Shown: positions 24,914 to 33,778, numbered from the stretch's first letter. The stretch is 64,000 nt of DNA from Niabella yanshanensis (GCF_034424215.1 NZ_CP139960.1:4960001-5024000), one strand, 5' to 3'. The notes: generated by a model from the letters alone, not told the origin. Made by a program: numbers and translations.

Positions 24914-25687
24914 ATGAAAAAAGTATTTTACCTGCTGCTGTTCTGTTCCTTAACCTTCCTGTCTTTTGTGGTATTTAAAGAAAAACCTGTGTTATATATT
25001 ATTGGCGATTCAACCGTTAAGAACGGTAGTGGTAAAGGCGCTGATGCACTTTGGGGTTGGGGCAGTTTAATAGGTGAATATTTTGATACTACCCGGCTTG
25101 CCATAGAAAACAGGGCCATCGGGGGCAGAAGCAGCCGCACTTTTATCACGGAAGGAAGATGGGATGCCATCCTGAAAACTTTGAACAAAGGAGATTATGT
25201 GATCATGCAATTCGGGCATAATGATGCCGGTCCTTTGGACGATACTTCGAGAGCCAGGGGTACTATTAAAGGCATCGGCAACGAAAGCAGAGATATTTAT
25301 AATCCTATCAGGAAGGTGAATGAAACTGTTTATACCTACGGGCATTATATGCGTCGCTACATTCGGGAAGCCAGGGACAAAGGGGCTATTCCAATAGTGT
25401 GTTCTCCTGTTCCCAGGAATAATTTTAAGGACGGTAAAGCGAAACGAGGAGACCAGGACTACGCGCTTTGGGCGAAACAGGTAGCGGCAGCAGAAGGCGC
25501 TTGGTTTATAGATCTGAATACGTCGATAGCCGATGCTTACGATGCCATGGGATCTGAAGCGGTTGCCAGGTTTTTTCCAAAAGATCATACCCATCCTAAT
25601 AAGGAAGGGTCCACGTTAAATGCAGCCAGGGTTGTGCAGGGTATTGAGGCACTAAAGAGCTGTGATCTTCAAAACTACCTGAAATAG
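24914..25687 (+). CDS. CE12-like rhamnogalacturonan acetylesterase (SGNH hydrolase)
   Basis: The 257-aa protein has a short N-terminal hydrophobic segment (signal peptide or anchor; no clear cleavage motif). SGNH blocks are IIGDSTVK (Ser33, nucleophile), ENRAIGGRSSRTF (Gly), FGHNDAGP (Asn) and DHTHPNKEG (Asp224, His227), in the pattern of CE12 rhamnogalacturonan acetylesterases. These remove acetyl groups from galacturonate residues of rhamnogalacturonan I so that glycosidases and lyases can act. Its place after GH106 and the three propellers fits this. A hairpin that may end the operon follows the stop by 8 bp. Confidence 0.9.
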   Translation: MKKVFYLLLFCSLTFLSFVVFKEKPVLYIIGDSTVKNGSGKGADALWGWGSLIGEYFDTTRLAIENRAIGGRSSRTFITEGRWDAILKTLNKGDYVIMQFGHNDAGPLDDTSRARGTIKGIGNESRDIYNPIRKVNETVYTYGHYMRRYIREARDKGAIPIVCSPVPRNNFKDGKAKRGDQDYALWAKQVAAAEGAWFIDLNTSIADAYDAMGSEAVARFFPKDHTHPNKEGSTLNAARVVQGIEALKSCDLQNYLK

Positions 25688-25694
25688 CCGGACG

Positions 25695-25722
25695 CCCGGT
25701 CATACATATCCAATTGACCGGG
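25695..25722 (+). terminator. Stem-loop at the end of the GH106-CE12 operon
   Basis: CCCGGTCA (25695-25702) and TGACCGGG (25715-25722) form a perfect 8-bp stem with a 12-nt loop. No T-run follows, so termination may be weak or need a factor. The next gene has its own promoter. Confidence 0.55.
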
Positions 25723-25735
25723 GGCAAAACATCGG

Positions 25736-25766
25736 TTGTTCTCTTAAATTTTGACAGCTATCTTTG
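25736..25766 (+). promoter_or_regulatory. Bacteroidota-type promoter of the beta-lactamase-like gene
   Basis: TTG (25736-25738) and TATCTTTG (25759-25766, an exact TAnnTTTG box) are 20 bp apart, as in the Bacteroidota primary sigma promoter. Transcription would begin near 25770-25774, at or after the first in-frame ATG (25768), so the real start codon should be the ATG at 25789. It lacks the CAGGAY repeat, so this gene is probably outside the pectin regulon. Confidence 0.65.
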
Positions 25767-25788
25767 AATGAACTTCAATAGCTATATT

Positions 25789-26685
25789 ATGAGAGTAATT
25801 TTTCTTATACCATTTGTCTTGATTTTTTCGGGGGTAACCGGGCAGAAGGTCGACAAAAAACTGGACGTCGCATTAAAAAAAGAGATTGCAGGTTTTAACG
25901 GTGATATCGGCATTTATGTACATCACTTAAAGAAGAACCGGATGGTGGCTATTAATGCAGATACTGTTTTCCCAACGGCAAGCATTGTAAAAGTGCCGAT
26001 ATTAGTGGGCGTTTTTGATAAGATAGCGAGCGGGGAATTGAAGCTATCGCAGGAATTTATTTATGATACATCACGTCTTTATGGTGGTTCGGGACTGATG
26101 CAGTTTTATAAGGACAGTGCAAAAACAGATCTTTCTACAATGATATCGCTGATGCTCACTTATAGTGATAATATAACCTCGATTTGGTTACAGCAATTAA
26201 GCGGAGGCGGAATGGCTATTAACAAGATGATGGATGACCTGGGATTGAAAAATACAAAAGTTAATTCCCGTACCGAAGGCCGCCTGGAGATCTGGAAGAA
26301 ATATGGTTGGGGACAAACTACTCCCCGGGAAATGTCTAAATTATTTCAATTGATAAGAGAGGGCAAAGTAATTGATGCACGCCATTCCGACAAAATGTAT
26401 CGATATCTGAAAAACCAGTTTTATAATGGAAGATCACTGGCTCAATTCCCTTCAACGGTAAATACCATTTCAAAAACCGGATCGGTTAATGAAGCGCGGG
26501 GAGAAGTAGTGCTGGTTAACGCACCCGGCGGGGATATTGTTTTTTGTGTGCTCACTAAAAATAATAAGGATCAAAGCTGGACAGATTCCAACGAGGCGGA
26601 AGTGCTTACAAGAAAGATAGCCGCTTTGATCTGGAATCATTATGAGCCGGGGCATACGTTTAAAAGTTACCCGGTAATCGAATGA
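25789..26685 (+). CDS. Class A beta-lactamase-like serine hydrolase
   Basis: The start at 25789 is preferred because the promoter box lies immediately upstream of the earlier ATG and because the signal peptide then begins MRVIFLIPFVLIFSGVTGQ. The 298-aa protein has all class A elements: Ser65-x-x-Lys68 (TASIVKVP), Ser126-Asp127-Asn128 (YSDNITS), Arg161-x-Glu163 of the omega loop with the usual spacing, and Lys229-Thr-Gly (ISKTGSV). It would be a periplasmic beta-lactamase or a related peptidoglycan or ester hydrolase. The canonical ELN after the Glu is not obvious, so the substrate spectrum is uncertain. It lies among pectin genes under its own promoter and shows no mobile element beside it. 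Confidence 0.88.
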   Translation: MRVIFLIPFVLIFSGVTGQKVDKKLDVALKKEIAGFNGDIGIYVHHLKKNRMVAINADTVFPTASIVKVPILVGVFDKIASGELKLSQEFIYDTSRLYGGSGLMQFYKDSAKTDLSTMISLMLTYSDNITSIWLQQLSGGGMAINKMMDDLGLKNTKVNSRTEGRLEIWKKYGWGQTTPREMSKLFQLIREGKVIDARHSDKMYRYLKNQFYNGRSLAQFPSTVNTISKTGSVNEARGEVVLVNAPGGDIVFCVLTKNNKDQSWTDSNEAEVLTRKIAALIWNHYEPGHTFKSYPVIE

Positions 26686-26838
26686 AGTGAAACATAAGTG
26701 GAAAAACCATTAAGGGATGAAGATAATTAAGGGTTTGCGGCATTGTTTGGATTATCGGGCCATGTAAATAGCGAGCTTAATGGACCTTCATTTGTTAATG
26801 TTAAAAAAAACAGACCTTTAAATATATTAATTGTATTT

Positions 26839-29295
26839 ATGAAGTGTATAAGAATTTTGTTACTGGCTTTGAACTGTATGGCGGTTTTTGCCGGTAATGG
26901 ACAAGTGAGAACTGTAGACGTACTTTCTGAGGACTGGAAATTTTCACGTTTGAAGCAGGAGGGCGCTTTTGATATTTCGTTTAATGATCAGAGTTGGCAG
27001 ACTGTTTCGGTGCCACACGATTGGGCAATATACGGTCCCTTCGATAAGGAAATAGATAAGCAGGTGGTAGCGATAGAGCAGAATGGAGAAAAAATACCGA
27101 CAGAGAAAACCGGCCGCACCGGATCATTGCCTTATATAGGAGAAGGCTGGTATAGGAAAGAATTTGAGTTGCCGTACTTTAAAGCCGGCAAAAAAGTGAT
27201 CCTGCTATTTGAGGGTGCCATGAGCGAGCCTCAGGTATATGTTAATGGAAAAAAAGTTGGAACGTGGAACTATGGCTACAGCTATTTTTATTTTGATATC
27301 ACCAACCAGGTAATGACTGGCCGCAAAAACCTGCTCGCTGTCCACCTGGCGAATAAGGGAGCCTCTTCACGCTGGTATCCGGGTGCCGGTTTGTACAGGA
27401 AGGTATCTGTTATCGTAAAGAATAAGGAAAGTATTGACCAATGGGGTACCTATATTACTACACCTGTGGTTACAGCCGATGAAGCAAAGGTGAAAATTAA
27501 GACACGTGTTTCAGCTGCCAACAGTTTTCTTGTTACAGATATTATGGATGATAGTGGTAAGCTGGTGAGTAAGGATACTGCCCGGAAAATATTTGGCAAT
27601 GAGTTTGAACAGGATCTTGCGGTTTTGAGGCCACGCTTATGGAGTCCTGAAACCCCCGTATTATACAAGGCTGTATCGCGCCTGTATGCAGATAACGAAT
27701 TAAAAGATGAGGTGAGTACCAGCTTTGGAATAAGGACGATCAGCTATACAGCTGACAAGGGTTTCCAGCTAAACGGGATGACGAGGAAATTCAAGGGCGT
27801 ATGCCTGCATCATGACCTGGGGCCTTTGGGTGCAGCAGTCAGTAAGGCAGCTCTGAGGCGGCAACTGCGGATATTGAAAGATATGGGTTGCGATGCGATA
27901 CGCAGTTCGCATAATATGCCTTCACTTGAACAACTGGAGCTCTGTGATGAAATGGGTTTTATGTTCCTGGCAGAAAGTTTTGACGAATGGGCGCGGCCTA
28001 AAGTGAAAAATGGCTACAATCTTTATTTTGAAAAAGACATGGAAAAGGATGTGGTGAATCTGGTACAGGCCACACGTAAGCATCCGAGCATCGTAATGTG
28101 GAGTGCCGGTAACGAGGTCCCCGATCAATGGGGTTTTGAGGGTGCAAAAAGAGCTAAGCGCATACAGGATATTTTTCACAGGGAAGATCCTACGCGACCA
28201 GTAACAGTGGGTATGGACCAGGTGCAGAATGCCATGAAATATGGATTTGGTGCTGTGTTGGATATTCCCGGCTTAAACTACCGGCTTAAACTGTATGAAG
28301 AGGCTTATAAAACATTTCCCCAGGGATTCTTATTAGGATCTGAAACAGCGTCAACGGTGAGTTCGCGGGGGGTATATAAATTCCCGGTTATAAAGGCTGC
28401 GCAGCAGCAATATGATGATCATCAATCATCTTCCTACGACCTGGAATACTGTAGCTGGTCGAACCTGCCGGATGATGATTTTGTCATGCAGGATGATAAA
28501 CCCTGGGTGATAGGGGAGTTTGTGTGGACAGGTTTTGATTATTTGGGAGAGCCTACACCTTATGACAATAAATGGCCTTCGCGTAGTTCTTATTTTGGGA
28601 TTAACGACCTGGCGGGTATACCTAAGGACCGGTACTATTTATACCGTAGCAGGTGGAATACTCAGTCGCCTACCTTGCATATCTTACCGCACTGGAACTG
28701 GTCTGCAAAGAACCGATCGGAGAAGGGCAGGGAGGGTGAAGTGACGCCTGTATTTGTGTATACCAGCTACGATAGTGCCGAACTGTTTGTAAACGGCAAA
28801 AGTATGGGCGTTCAGAAAAAGCACCATGCGACTCCACAAAACCGCTACCGTTTAATGTGGACTGATGTTAAGTATGAGCCGGGTTCTGTTAAAGTAATTG
28901 CGTTTGGTAAAGATGGGAAACCTGCAGCAGAGCAACTAATGGTAACTGCGGGTAAACCTCACCATCTGAAGCTGGAAGCTGACCGAAGTGCTATTGTTGC
29001 ATATGGACGGGATATCAGTTTTATAACAATTTCGATTGTTGACAAAGATGGGAATCTTTGCCCCGTTTCTGATCAGTCGCTTCAATTTAACGTAAAGGGG
29101 AACGGAACTTTTAAAGCAGTATGCAATGGAGATGCAACTTCCCTGGAGCCCTTTCATTTACCAACTATGAAAACTTTTGGAGGTAAGCTGGTAGTGTTGG
29201 TACAATCGTCAAAAAAGGCAGGCGCTATAGAGCTGAACGTGAATGGGAGGGGATTGAAAAAAGGCCATCTTTCGTTAAAAGCAGTTAATTTATAA
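26839..29295 (+). CDS. GH2 family glycosidase (beta-galactosidase-like)
   Basis: The ATG at 26839 is chosen because it opens the signal peptide MKCIRILLLALNCMAVFAGN; the longer frame from 26743 adds 32 unrelated residues. The 818-aa protein has the GH2 layout: an N-terminal sugar-binding jelly roll (VPHDWAIYGPF, GEGWYRKEFELP), an Ig-like domain, and a TIM barrel with GVCLHHDLGPLGAAV, DAIRSSHNMPSLEQL, the acid/base Glu426 in SAGNEVPDQW and the nucleophile Glu560 in GEFVWTGFDYLGEPTPYD. C-terminal beta-sandwich domains follow (DUF4982-like, then an Ig-like domain). It should release beta-linked galactose or a related sugar from side chains. No CAGGAY operator is seen upstream. Confidence 0.9.
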   Translation: MKCIRILLLALNCMAVFAGNGQVRTVDVLSEDWKFSRLKQEGAFDISFNDQSWQTVSVPHDWAIYGPFDKEIDKQVVAIEQNGEKIPTEKTGRTGSLPYIGEGWYRKEFELPYFKAGKKVILLFEGAMSEPQVYVNGKKVGTWNYGYSYFYFDITNQVMTGRKNLLAVHLANKGASSRWYPGAGLYRKVSVIVKNKESIDQWGTYITTPVVTADEAKVKIKTRVSAANSFLVTDIMDDSGKLVSKDTARKIFGNEFEQDLAVLRPRLWSPETPVLYKAVSRLYADNELKDEVSTSFGIRTISYTADKGFQLNGMTRKFKGVCLHHDLGPLGAAVSKAALRRQLRILKDMGCDAIRSSHNMPSLEQLELCDEMGFMFLAESFDEWARPKVKNGYNLYFEKDMEKDVVNLVQATRKHPSIVMWSAGNEVPDQWGFEGAKRAKRIQDIFHREDPTRPVTVGMDQVQNAMKYGFGAVLDIPGLNYRLKLYEEAYKTFPQGFLLGSETASTVSSRGVYKFPVIKAAQQQYDDHQSSSYDLEYCSWSNLPDDDFVMQDDKPWVIGEFVWTGFDYLGEPTPYDNKWPSRSSYFGINDLAGIPKDRYYLYRSRWNTQSPTLHILPHWNWSAKNRSEKGREGEVTPVFVYTSYDSAELFVNGKSMGVQKKHHATPQNRYRLMWTDVKYEPGSVKVIAFGKDGKPAAEQLMVTAGKPHHLKLEADRSAIVAYGRDISFITISIVDKDGNLCPVSDQSLQFNVKGNGTFKAVCNGDATSLEPFHLPTMKTFGGKLVVLVQSSKKAGAIELNVNGRGLKKGHLSLKAVNL

Positions 29296-29380
29296 GGAAG
29301 GATGCCTGTTTGAGCATTCAGTGGATTTAAAGGGTACTATATTTGTTCACTTTATAATTCATCAGTTAATCCGGTTAATT

Positions 29381-29686
29381 ATGTTCAGGAAAATAACTTC
29401 TTTGGTTGTGGTAATGCTGTGTCTATCTATAATAGGGCATTCCCAGAGTTTTAGTAAAACAATGGCGCAGCAGAAAGCAACTATTAAGGCTGCTTATAAA
29501 AAGAAGAAACTAACACATAAAGAGTATAATAAGTTGATGGATGAACAGCAGATCATCCAAAATGCCATAGAAAAATATAAAGGTGACGGCTATTTGTCTT
29601 CTGACGAGAAGAATAAAATAGCTGCCAAGCAACAACGCGCCACTAACCGGATCAGGAAGTACCAGAATAATAACGAACGCTATTAG
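29381..29686 (+). CDS. Small secreted helical protein, unknown function
   Basis: The ATG at 29381 begins a signal peptide (MFRKITSLVVVMLCLSIIGHSQ). The mature protein of about 80 residues is very rich in Lys, Gln and Asn and predicted helical (IKAAYKKKKLTHKEYNKLMD, then DEKNKIAAKQQRATNRIRKY). The repeated K-x2-Y/N pattern could form a helical hairpin, and I see no clear EF-hand. It ends 30 bp from the convergent response-regulator gene. No family recognised. Being exported and basic, it might bind polyanions such as pectin or peptidoglycan, but that is speculation. Confidence 0.6.
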   Translation: MFRKITSLVVVMLCLSIIGHSQSFSKTMAQQKATIKAAYKKKKLTHKEYNKLMDEQQIIQNAIEKYKGDGYLSSDEKNKIAAKQQRATNRIRKYQNNNERY

Positions 29687-29716
29687 GCGGAGGCTGTAGA
29701 ACGACGGTCTTATCCA

Positions 29717-30460
29717 TTATATCATTTCAAGTCTTTCTTTGAGCAGGTCAAAATAAGTACAAGGGATAGATTGTCCGTTGATGAAAAGAACCTCGCTGCC
29801 TTTACTGCTTCTGTCAATTGACTTGATATGAGCCAGGTTAGCTATAAATGATTTATGGATGCGAAGAAATGTTTTCACTGGAGCCAGGTCATCTTCTAAT
29901 TGCTTCAGTAGCTTTGAGGTAACAATTTCAGCACCATCCATCAAAACCAGTCGCACATAATTTCCGAGGGCCTGGATATATAACAGGTCTTCTGAATTGA
30001 CAATTTCGGCGCCGGTTCTTGTACTGATGTAAAGGCGCTTACTGATTCTTCTTTCGCCGTTTATTGCGTTTTTCAGATCTTCTATTTCAGACCTGATCCA
30101 TCCGGTACCTTTACGGGCTACTTTTTCTACTGCTTTTTGCAATCTTGGCCCCGATACGGGTTTTAGTAAATAATCAGTAGCGGCGTAATCAAAAGCTTTT
30201 AAAGAATGCTGTTCGGAGGCGGTTACGAAAATCACAGCCGTGGGCCTGCTTTCCAGGGTCTCCAAAAGATCAAAGCCCGTTTCTTTGCCCAGGCTTATAT
30301 CTAAAAATAATATATCGGGCGTTGAAGCTTGCAGTAGTTCGATGGCTGCCTGGTAAGACTCTGCCATGTGCGTAACGCGCACGTGAGGGCAAAATATTGC
30401 TAATAGTTCTTTGAGGCTTTCCCTGGCCGTCAGTTCATCATCAATAATTAGGGCGTCCAT
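29717..30460 (-). CDS. LytTR-family response regulator
   Basis: The 247-aa protein has a receiver domain (1-120) with the acidic pair Asp7-Asp8, phosphoacceptor Asp54 in FLDISLG, Thr in VTASEQH and Lys in DYLLKPVSG, joined to a C-terminal LytTR DNA-binding domain (about 140-247). The latter shows YIQALGNYVRLVLMDG, the TFLRIHKSFIANLAHIKSID segment and the final FDLLKERLEMI. LytTR regulators bind direct repeats. The gene overlaps the sensor kinase by 13 bp, so they are co-translated. Placed between two pectin loci, it is the natural candidate to bind the CAGGAY direct repeats, although no binding site can be proven from sequence. Confidence 0.93.
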   Translation of the reverse strand: MDALIIDDELTARESLKELLAIFCPHVRVTHMAESYQAAIELLQASTPDILFLDISLGKETGFDLLETLESRPTAVIFVTASEQHSLKAFDYAATDYLLKPVSGPRLQKAVEKVARKGTGWIRSEIEDLKNAINGERRISKRLYISTRTGAEIVNSEDLLYIQALGNYVRLVLMDGAEIVTSKLLKQLEDDLAPVKTFLRIHKSFIANLAHIKSIDRSSKGSEVLFINGQSIPCTYFDLLKERLEMI

Positions 30461-33276
30461 AAATTTTTGGTTTTAGACAATATCAGCTTAAATATAGTTC
30501 CGCGCTCATTTTCTCCGGTTTCATGTGTAAGAGATGCTATGAGCCCTTTTCTTTTTTGCAAAGTTTGTACCCGCTTTTGCAGAATATACAAGGCGTGGCC
30601 TTCTTTTAAAATATTTTGTGTTATGCCAACGCCGTTGTCAATTATTTGCACCTGAAGACAGTCCTGGGCCTGTATGGTAATACTACGGATATCTACTGCA
30701 ATCTTTCCCTCCGTACCCATATTTTTTACGCCATGCTCTATGGCATTTTCAATAATGGGTTGCAGCATCATAGCCGGGATGGATATATTTTCCTGGTCAA
30801 TCCCTGTCTCAATATTTATCCCGAAAGAAAAAGGCGGCGTAAAACGAATCTGCTGGATAGCAATATATTTTTTTATAAAATCCAGCTCCTTTTTTAAAGT
30901 AGTCTCCATTTTATCGGAGTTTTTCAAAATATCCCGCATCAGGCTGCTAAAACGATCCAGATATTCTAACGACTTTAGTTTTTCGTTTTTCAGAATATGA
31001 GATTGCAGCGGTGTTAACGCATTAAAAACAAAATGGGGGTTGAGTTGGCTGAAAAAGGCCTGAGACTGTAATTGAAGCATTGCGTATTGCTCATTTATCT
31101 TCTTTTCTTTCCCTTTTATAGAATAACGTACTACCCACCTGATCAATTGCCATAAAATAAATGCTACAACGATTCCCAGGACGGATCTGAACCATAATGT
31201 TTGATGCCATAGAGGCGTTATCGACAATGCATAATTCAGCGTCTGGTAAACATGATTTTTGTCGCTGCCTATCGATAGCTTTACGTTGTAGTTTCCAGGT
31301 TCGGCAGTGTTTACATAAAATGAGCGATCAGCAACCTGGCCAGGCCCTGCGATGATTTTGTTATCTTTTTCAATTTGATAGGTGATATAATACGATTTTG
31401 GAGTGAAGTCAAGTATTTCAATAATCATCCTTACCAGCTTTTCTTCGTTATATTGAAATTCGACTTTCTTTTCAGTGTATCTTGCTACCCTGTCGGTTAA
31501 TTTGTCGGGGTACAAATAGGCAGAGATATTATTTCTTGTTTTGCTAAGTACCAGTTGTTCGTTTAGTGCGAAGACTCCTTTATTGGTAGCCAGCCAGATC
31601 GTGTCATTTTCTACGTCGAAATGATGGATGATAATATCGCTTCCCAATAATTGTGCATTAAACGAGCCGGCAACCCTTCCATTCTTCTTATCGATATACG
31701 CCAGGCCGTTTTTAGTTAGTAATTGGTAGTACTGATCACCGAAATATTCGATTTGCATACATTGATTGTCCGGCAGGCCTTTCTTTTCATTGATGAGAAA
31801 ATACTTTTCACCTCGCTTAATATACAATCCTTCATCCGTACAGGCAAGAATGTCATCGTCGTATTTCCTCACCTTACTGACCTTTGCTTTAATTTTGGTT
31901 GGGGTATTATTAATATACATACCATTGGCGCCGCCTTTTATGTAAACAGAATCGGATAATGGCAACATCGTATAGAAGTTGATCTGGCTGGTGTCAGAAA
32001 ATAACACTTTTAAATTGAGGTCGGAGGTAAACTTCATAATTGCCCCCGGGTTAGTAGTGTATATCTCTCCATTGTATATATGACGATCTTTGGTTGCAAT
32101 CTTTCGTTCCAGGCTGCTGGGGGCTTTGCCGGTTATAAAATTACTGTTGCTACCCAGCATTACAGCCTTTTCCCGGTAGCTTTGAAATAACATAACCGGA
32201 TTAAAATTCGATGTAGTATCGCCAATCCACTTCTTATGAAACCGCCCATTTTTAAACTGGTCAACTACCAGTTGTTTGTAGCCGATGTCTAAAACCCGTT
32301 TTTTATATTTGATATACCAGGTATCGTTACTATGGAGCTTATGAGTAGTAGTGAATTTTTGAACGCCCTGCTCTTCTTTAATAAAAACGAATACCCCATC
32401 ATGTAAAGTGGATATCCATATATTTCCTTTGCTGTCTTTTAGCAGATCGCCTACCTCCACATTGGGTAATACACTTTGCCATTTATTTTGATCGGAACCG
32501 GTACTGTAATTTTTGTATTTTATAAGGCCGCCTGATTGAAGAAATCCTACATAGAGGTCCTTATCTTCCCGGAGAAAGGACGATACTTTCTTTAAACGGC
32601 TGCTGTCTTTTCCGGCTGTATAAAATGTTTTGAGATTTTTATTTTGCAATTCGTAAATCTCGCTATCAGCGAATATTTTTTGACCTTGAAACCGAATCCA
32701 TGCTGAAGAGAACCTGTAATCAATGGCCGATAGGTCGCCGTGTAAAAGGTATCGGATAAAATAGTCACTGTGGGTTTGCAGTACAGGTAGCTTCTTTTTG
32801 CTAAGATCAAGTATTAGAAAAGCACCCCGGGATTTGGATAAATAAAGCTTGTTACCCAGTACGTTCATTATGGTAAATGGCGTAGCATGGCGGGAGGCGT
32901 ATGCTGGTAAAGCAACCTCATTGATAGCCAGGGTCAACATATCCACTTCATACAGTTTACCAGCATAAGAGCTGGCATATAATTTATTTTGATACCTGCA
33001 TATGTTCACTATTTCCTGTTCGTCACCTGGAATTTTCAGGGTTTCAAAGGACTTGCCGTTAAAAATTAAAATGCCTTTATCGCTTACCATCCATATAAAG
33101 CCGTAGCTGTCTTCAAGTAGCCTGTAAACGGTATTCGTTCCCAGAACCGAACCATCATACTGGTAATAATTAGGCTTGAAAGACCATTGTCCGGATATTT
33201 TCAATGCGAAGCAGCAGAATAAGGATCCTGTGAGAATAATGAATTTTAGAAAGTATGATTTGCAGGATATGCGCAT
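30448..33276 (-). CDS. LytS-type sensor histidine kinase with periplasmic beta-propeller
   Basis: Starting at the ATG at 33276, which opens the signal/anchor segment MRISCKSYFLKFIILTGSLF, the 942-aa protein has a long periplasmic part of about 690 residues. This part is built of propeller-like repeats (VYRLLEDSYGFIWMVSDKG, GNIWISTLHDGV, DTIWLATNKGVF), then a Y_Y_Y-like domain (about 580-680) and one membrane helix (about residues 690-715). The cytoplasmic kinase is of the LytS/YehU type: phosphoacceptor His748 in QLNPHFVFNALTPLQ, and an ATP-binding N-box MMLQPIIENAIEHGV with G-box IDNGVGI. It resembles the sensor half of hybrid two-component glycan regulators, but here split from its regulator. 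A likely ligand is a pectin oligosaccharide. It overlaps the regulator gene. Confidence 0.92.
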   Translation of the reverse strand: MRISCKSYFLKFIILTGSLFCCFALKISGQWSFKPNYYQYDGSVLGTNTVYRLLEDSYGFIWMVSDKGILIFNGKSFETLKIPGDEQEIVNICRYQNKLYASSYAGKLYEVDMLTLAINEVALPAYASRHATPFTIMNVLGNKLYLSKSRGAFLILDLSKKKLPVLQTHSDYFIRYLLHGDLSAIDYRFSSAWIRFQGQKIFADSEIYELQNKNLKTFYTAGKDSSRLKKVSSFLREDKDLYVGFLQSGGLIKYKNYSTGSDQNKWQSVLPNVEVGDLLKDSKGNIWISTLHDGVFVFIKEEQGVQKFTTTHKLHSNDTWYIKYKKRVLDIGYKQLVVDQFKNGRFHKKWIGDTTSNFNPVMLFQSYREKAVMLGSNSNFITGKAPSSLERKIATKDRHIYNGEIYTTNPGAIMKFTSDLNLKVLFSDTSQINFYTMLPLSDSVYIKGGANGMYINNTPTKIKAKVSKVRKYDDDILACTDEGLYIKRGEKYFLINEKKGLPDNQCMQIEYFGDQYYQLLTKNGLAYIDKKNGRVAGSFNAQLLGSDIIIHHFDVENDTIWLATNKGVFALNEQLVLSKTRNNISAYLYPDKLTDRVARYTEKKVEFQYNEEKLVRMIIEILDFTPKSYYITYQIEKDNKIIAGPGQVADRSFYVNTAEPGNYNVKLSIGSDKNHVYQTLNYALSITPLWHQTLWFRSVLGIVVAFILWQLIRWVVRYSIKGKEKKINEQYAMLQLQSQAFFSQLNPHFVFNALTPLQSHILKNEKLKSLEYLDRFSSLMRDILKNSDKMETTLKKELDFIKKYIAIQQIRFTPPFSFGINIETGIDQENISIPAMMLQPIIENAIEHGVKNMGTEGKIAVDIRSITIQAQDCLQVQIIDNGVGITQNILKEGHALYILQKRVQTLQKRKGLIASLTHETGENERGTIFKLILSKTKNLWTP

Positions 33277-33321
33277 AATGATACAATCAACTGTGATTGT
33301 TGCAGGCAATCATGTTCAATT

Positions 33322-33348
33322 TTCACCATTGGGTGAATTAGCAATATA
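33322..33348 (-). promoter_or_regulatory. Candidate promoter with hairpin operator of the sensor kinase
   Basis: On the minus strand TATATTG (33348-33342), a -7-like box of the same form as at operators A and B, is followed by the inverted repeat TTCACC-CAAT-GGTGAA (33337-33322), which would fall at the 5' end of the mRNA about 45 bp before the ATG. No CAGGAY repeat is present, so the kinase is probably not in the same regulon. Weak evidence. The rest of the gap 33277-33778 holds only the long inverted repeat and AT-rich sequence. Confidence 0.35.
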
Positions 33349-33585
33349 GCACATAGTTTTTATTAAAGAAGTAGAATTGGTTTTTTTTCTGAAATCATAC
33401 GTGATCTGTCAAATTGCCTCTTTCACTAAATAAAATGCTCGTTTTACACAATTGATTAAAAAGATGTCTTAAATCAATATATTTTGCAGCAGATTATAAA
33501 AAGACACTCAAGCAGAGGACTAAGTTCCTTGATAAATTAAAACTAACTGCTTATATATTTTTAATATGTGTTAGTTGAACACACT

Positions 33586-33656
33586 CAATGGCCAAACCTA
33601 TGTTAACACCATGACTGTTTACATCTCATTAAAAAAACATGGATGTTTGGCCGTTG
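33586..33656. repeat. Imperfect long inverted repeat between kinase and pectin operon 2
   Basis: The left arm CAATGGCCAAACCTATGT (33586-33603) and the right arm ACATGGATGTTTGGCCGTTG (33637-33656) are inverse copies around an exact GGCCAAAC/GTTTGGCC core, with a 2-bp insertion in the right arm. Total length is 71 bp. It lies beyond the stop of the last gene of operon 2 and upstream of the kinase. It could be a miniature element or a regulatory palindrome; no gene is inside. Confidence 0.5.
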
Positions 33657-33778
33657 CTAACAAATTTAGAATAAAACCGGTTGCAGCATCAGGTATCGTT
33701 GAAGTGATTCAAGAGTAGCTGATGTGTCATTACTATAATATATATATATGATTGGTGTAGATGGTTTTAGGTAGTTTT

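Noticed and set aside
25067-25594. Minus-strand frame of 175 codons inside the CE12 gene
   Set aside because: A shadow of the esterase gene, whose catalytic motifs are clear on the plus strand.
30448-33309. Longer kinase start at a TTG codon (33309)
   Set aside because: The ATG at 33276 directly opens a signal/anchor segment, and the TTG version adds 11 residues overlapping the likely promoter region.
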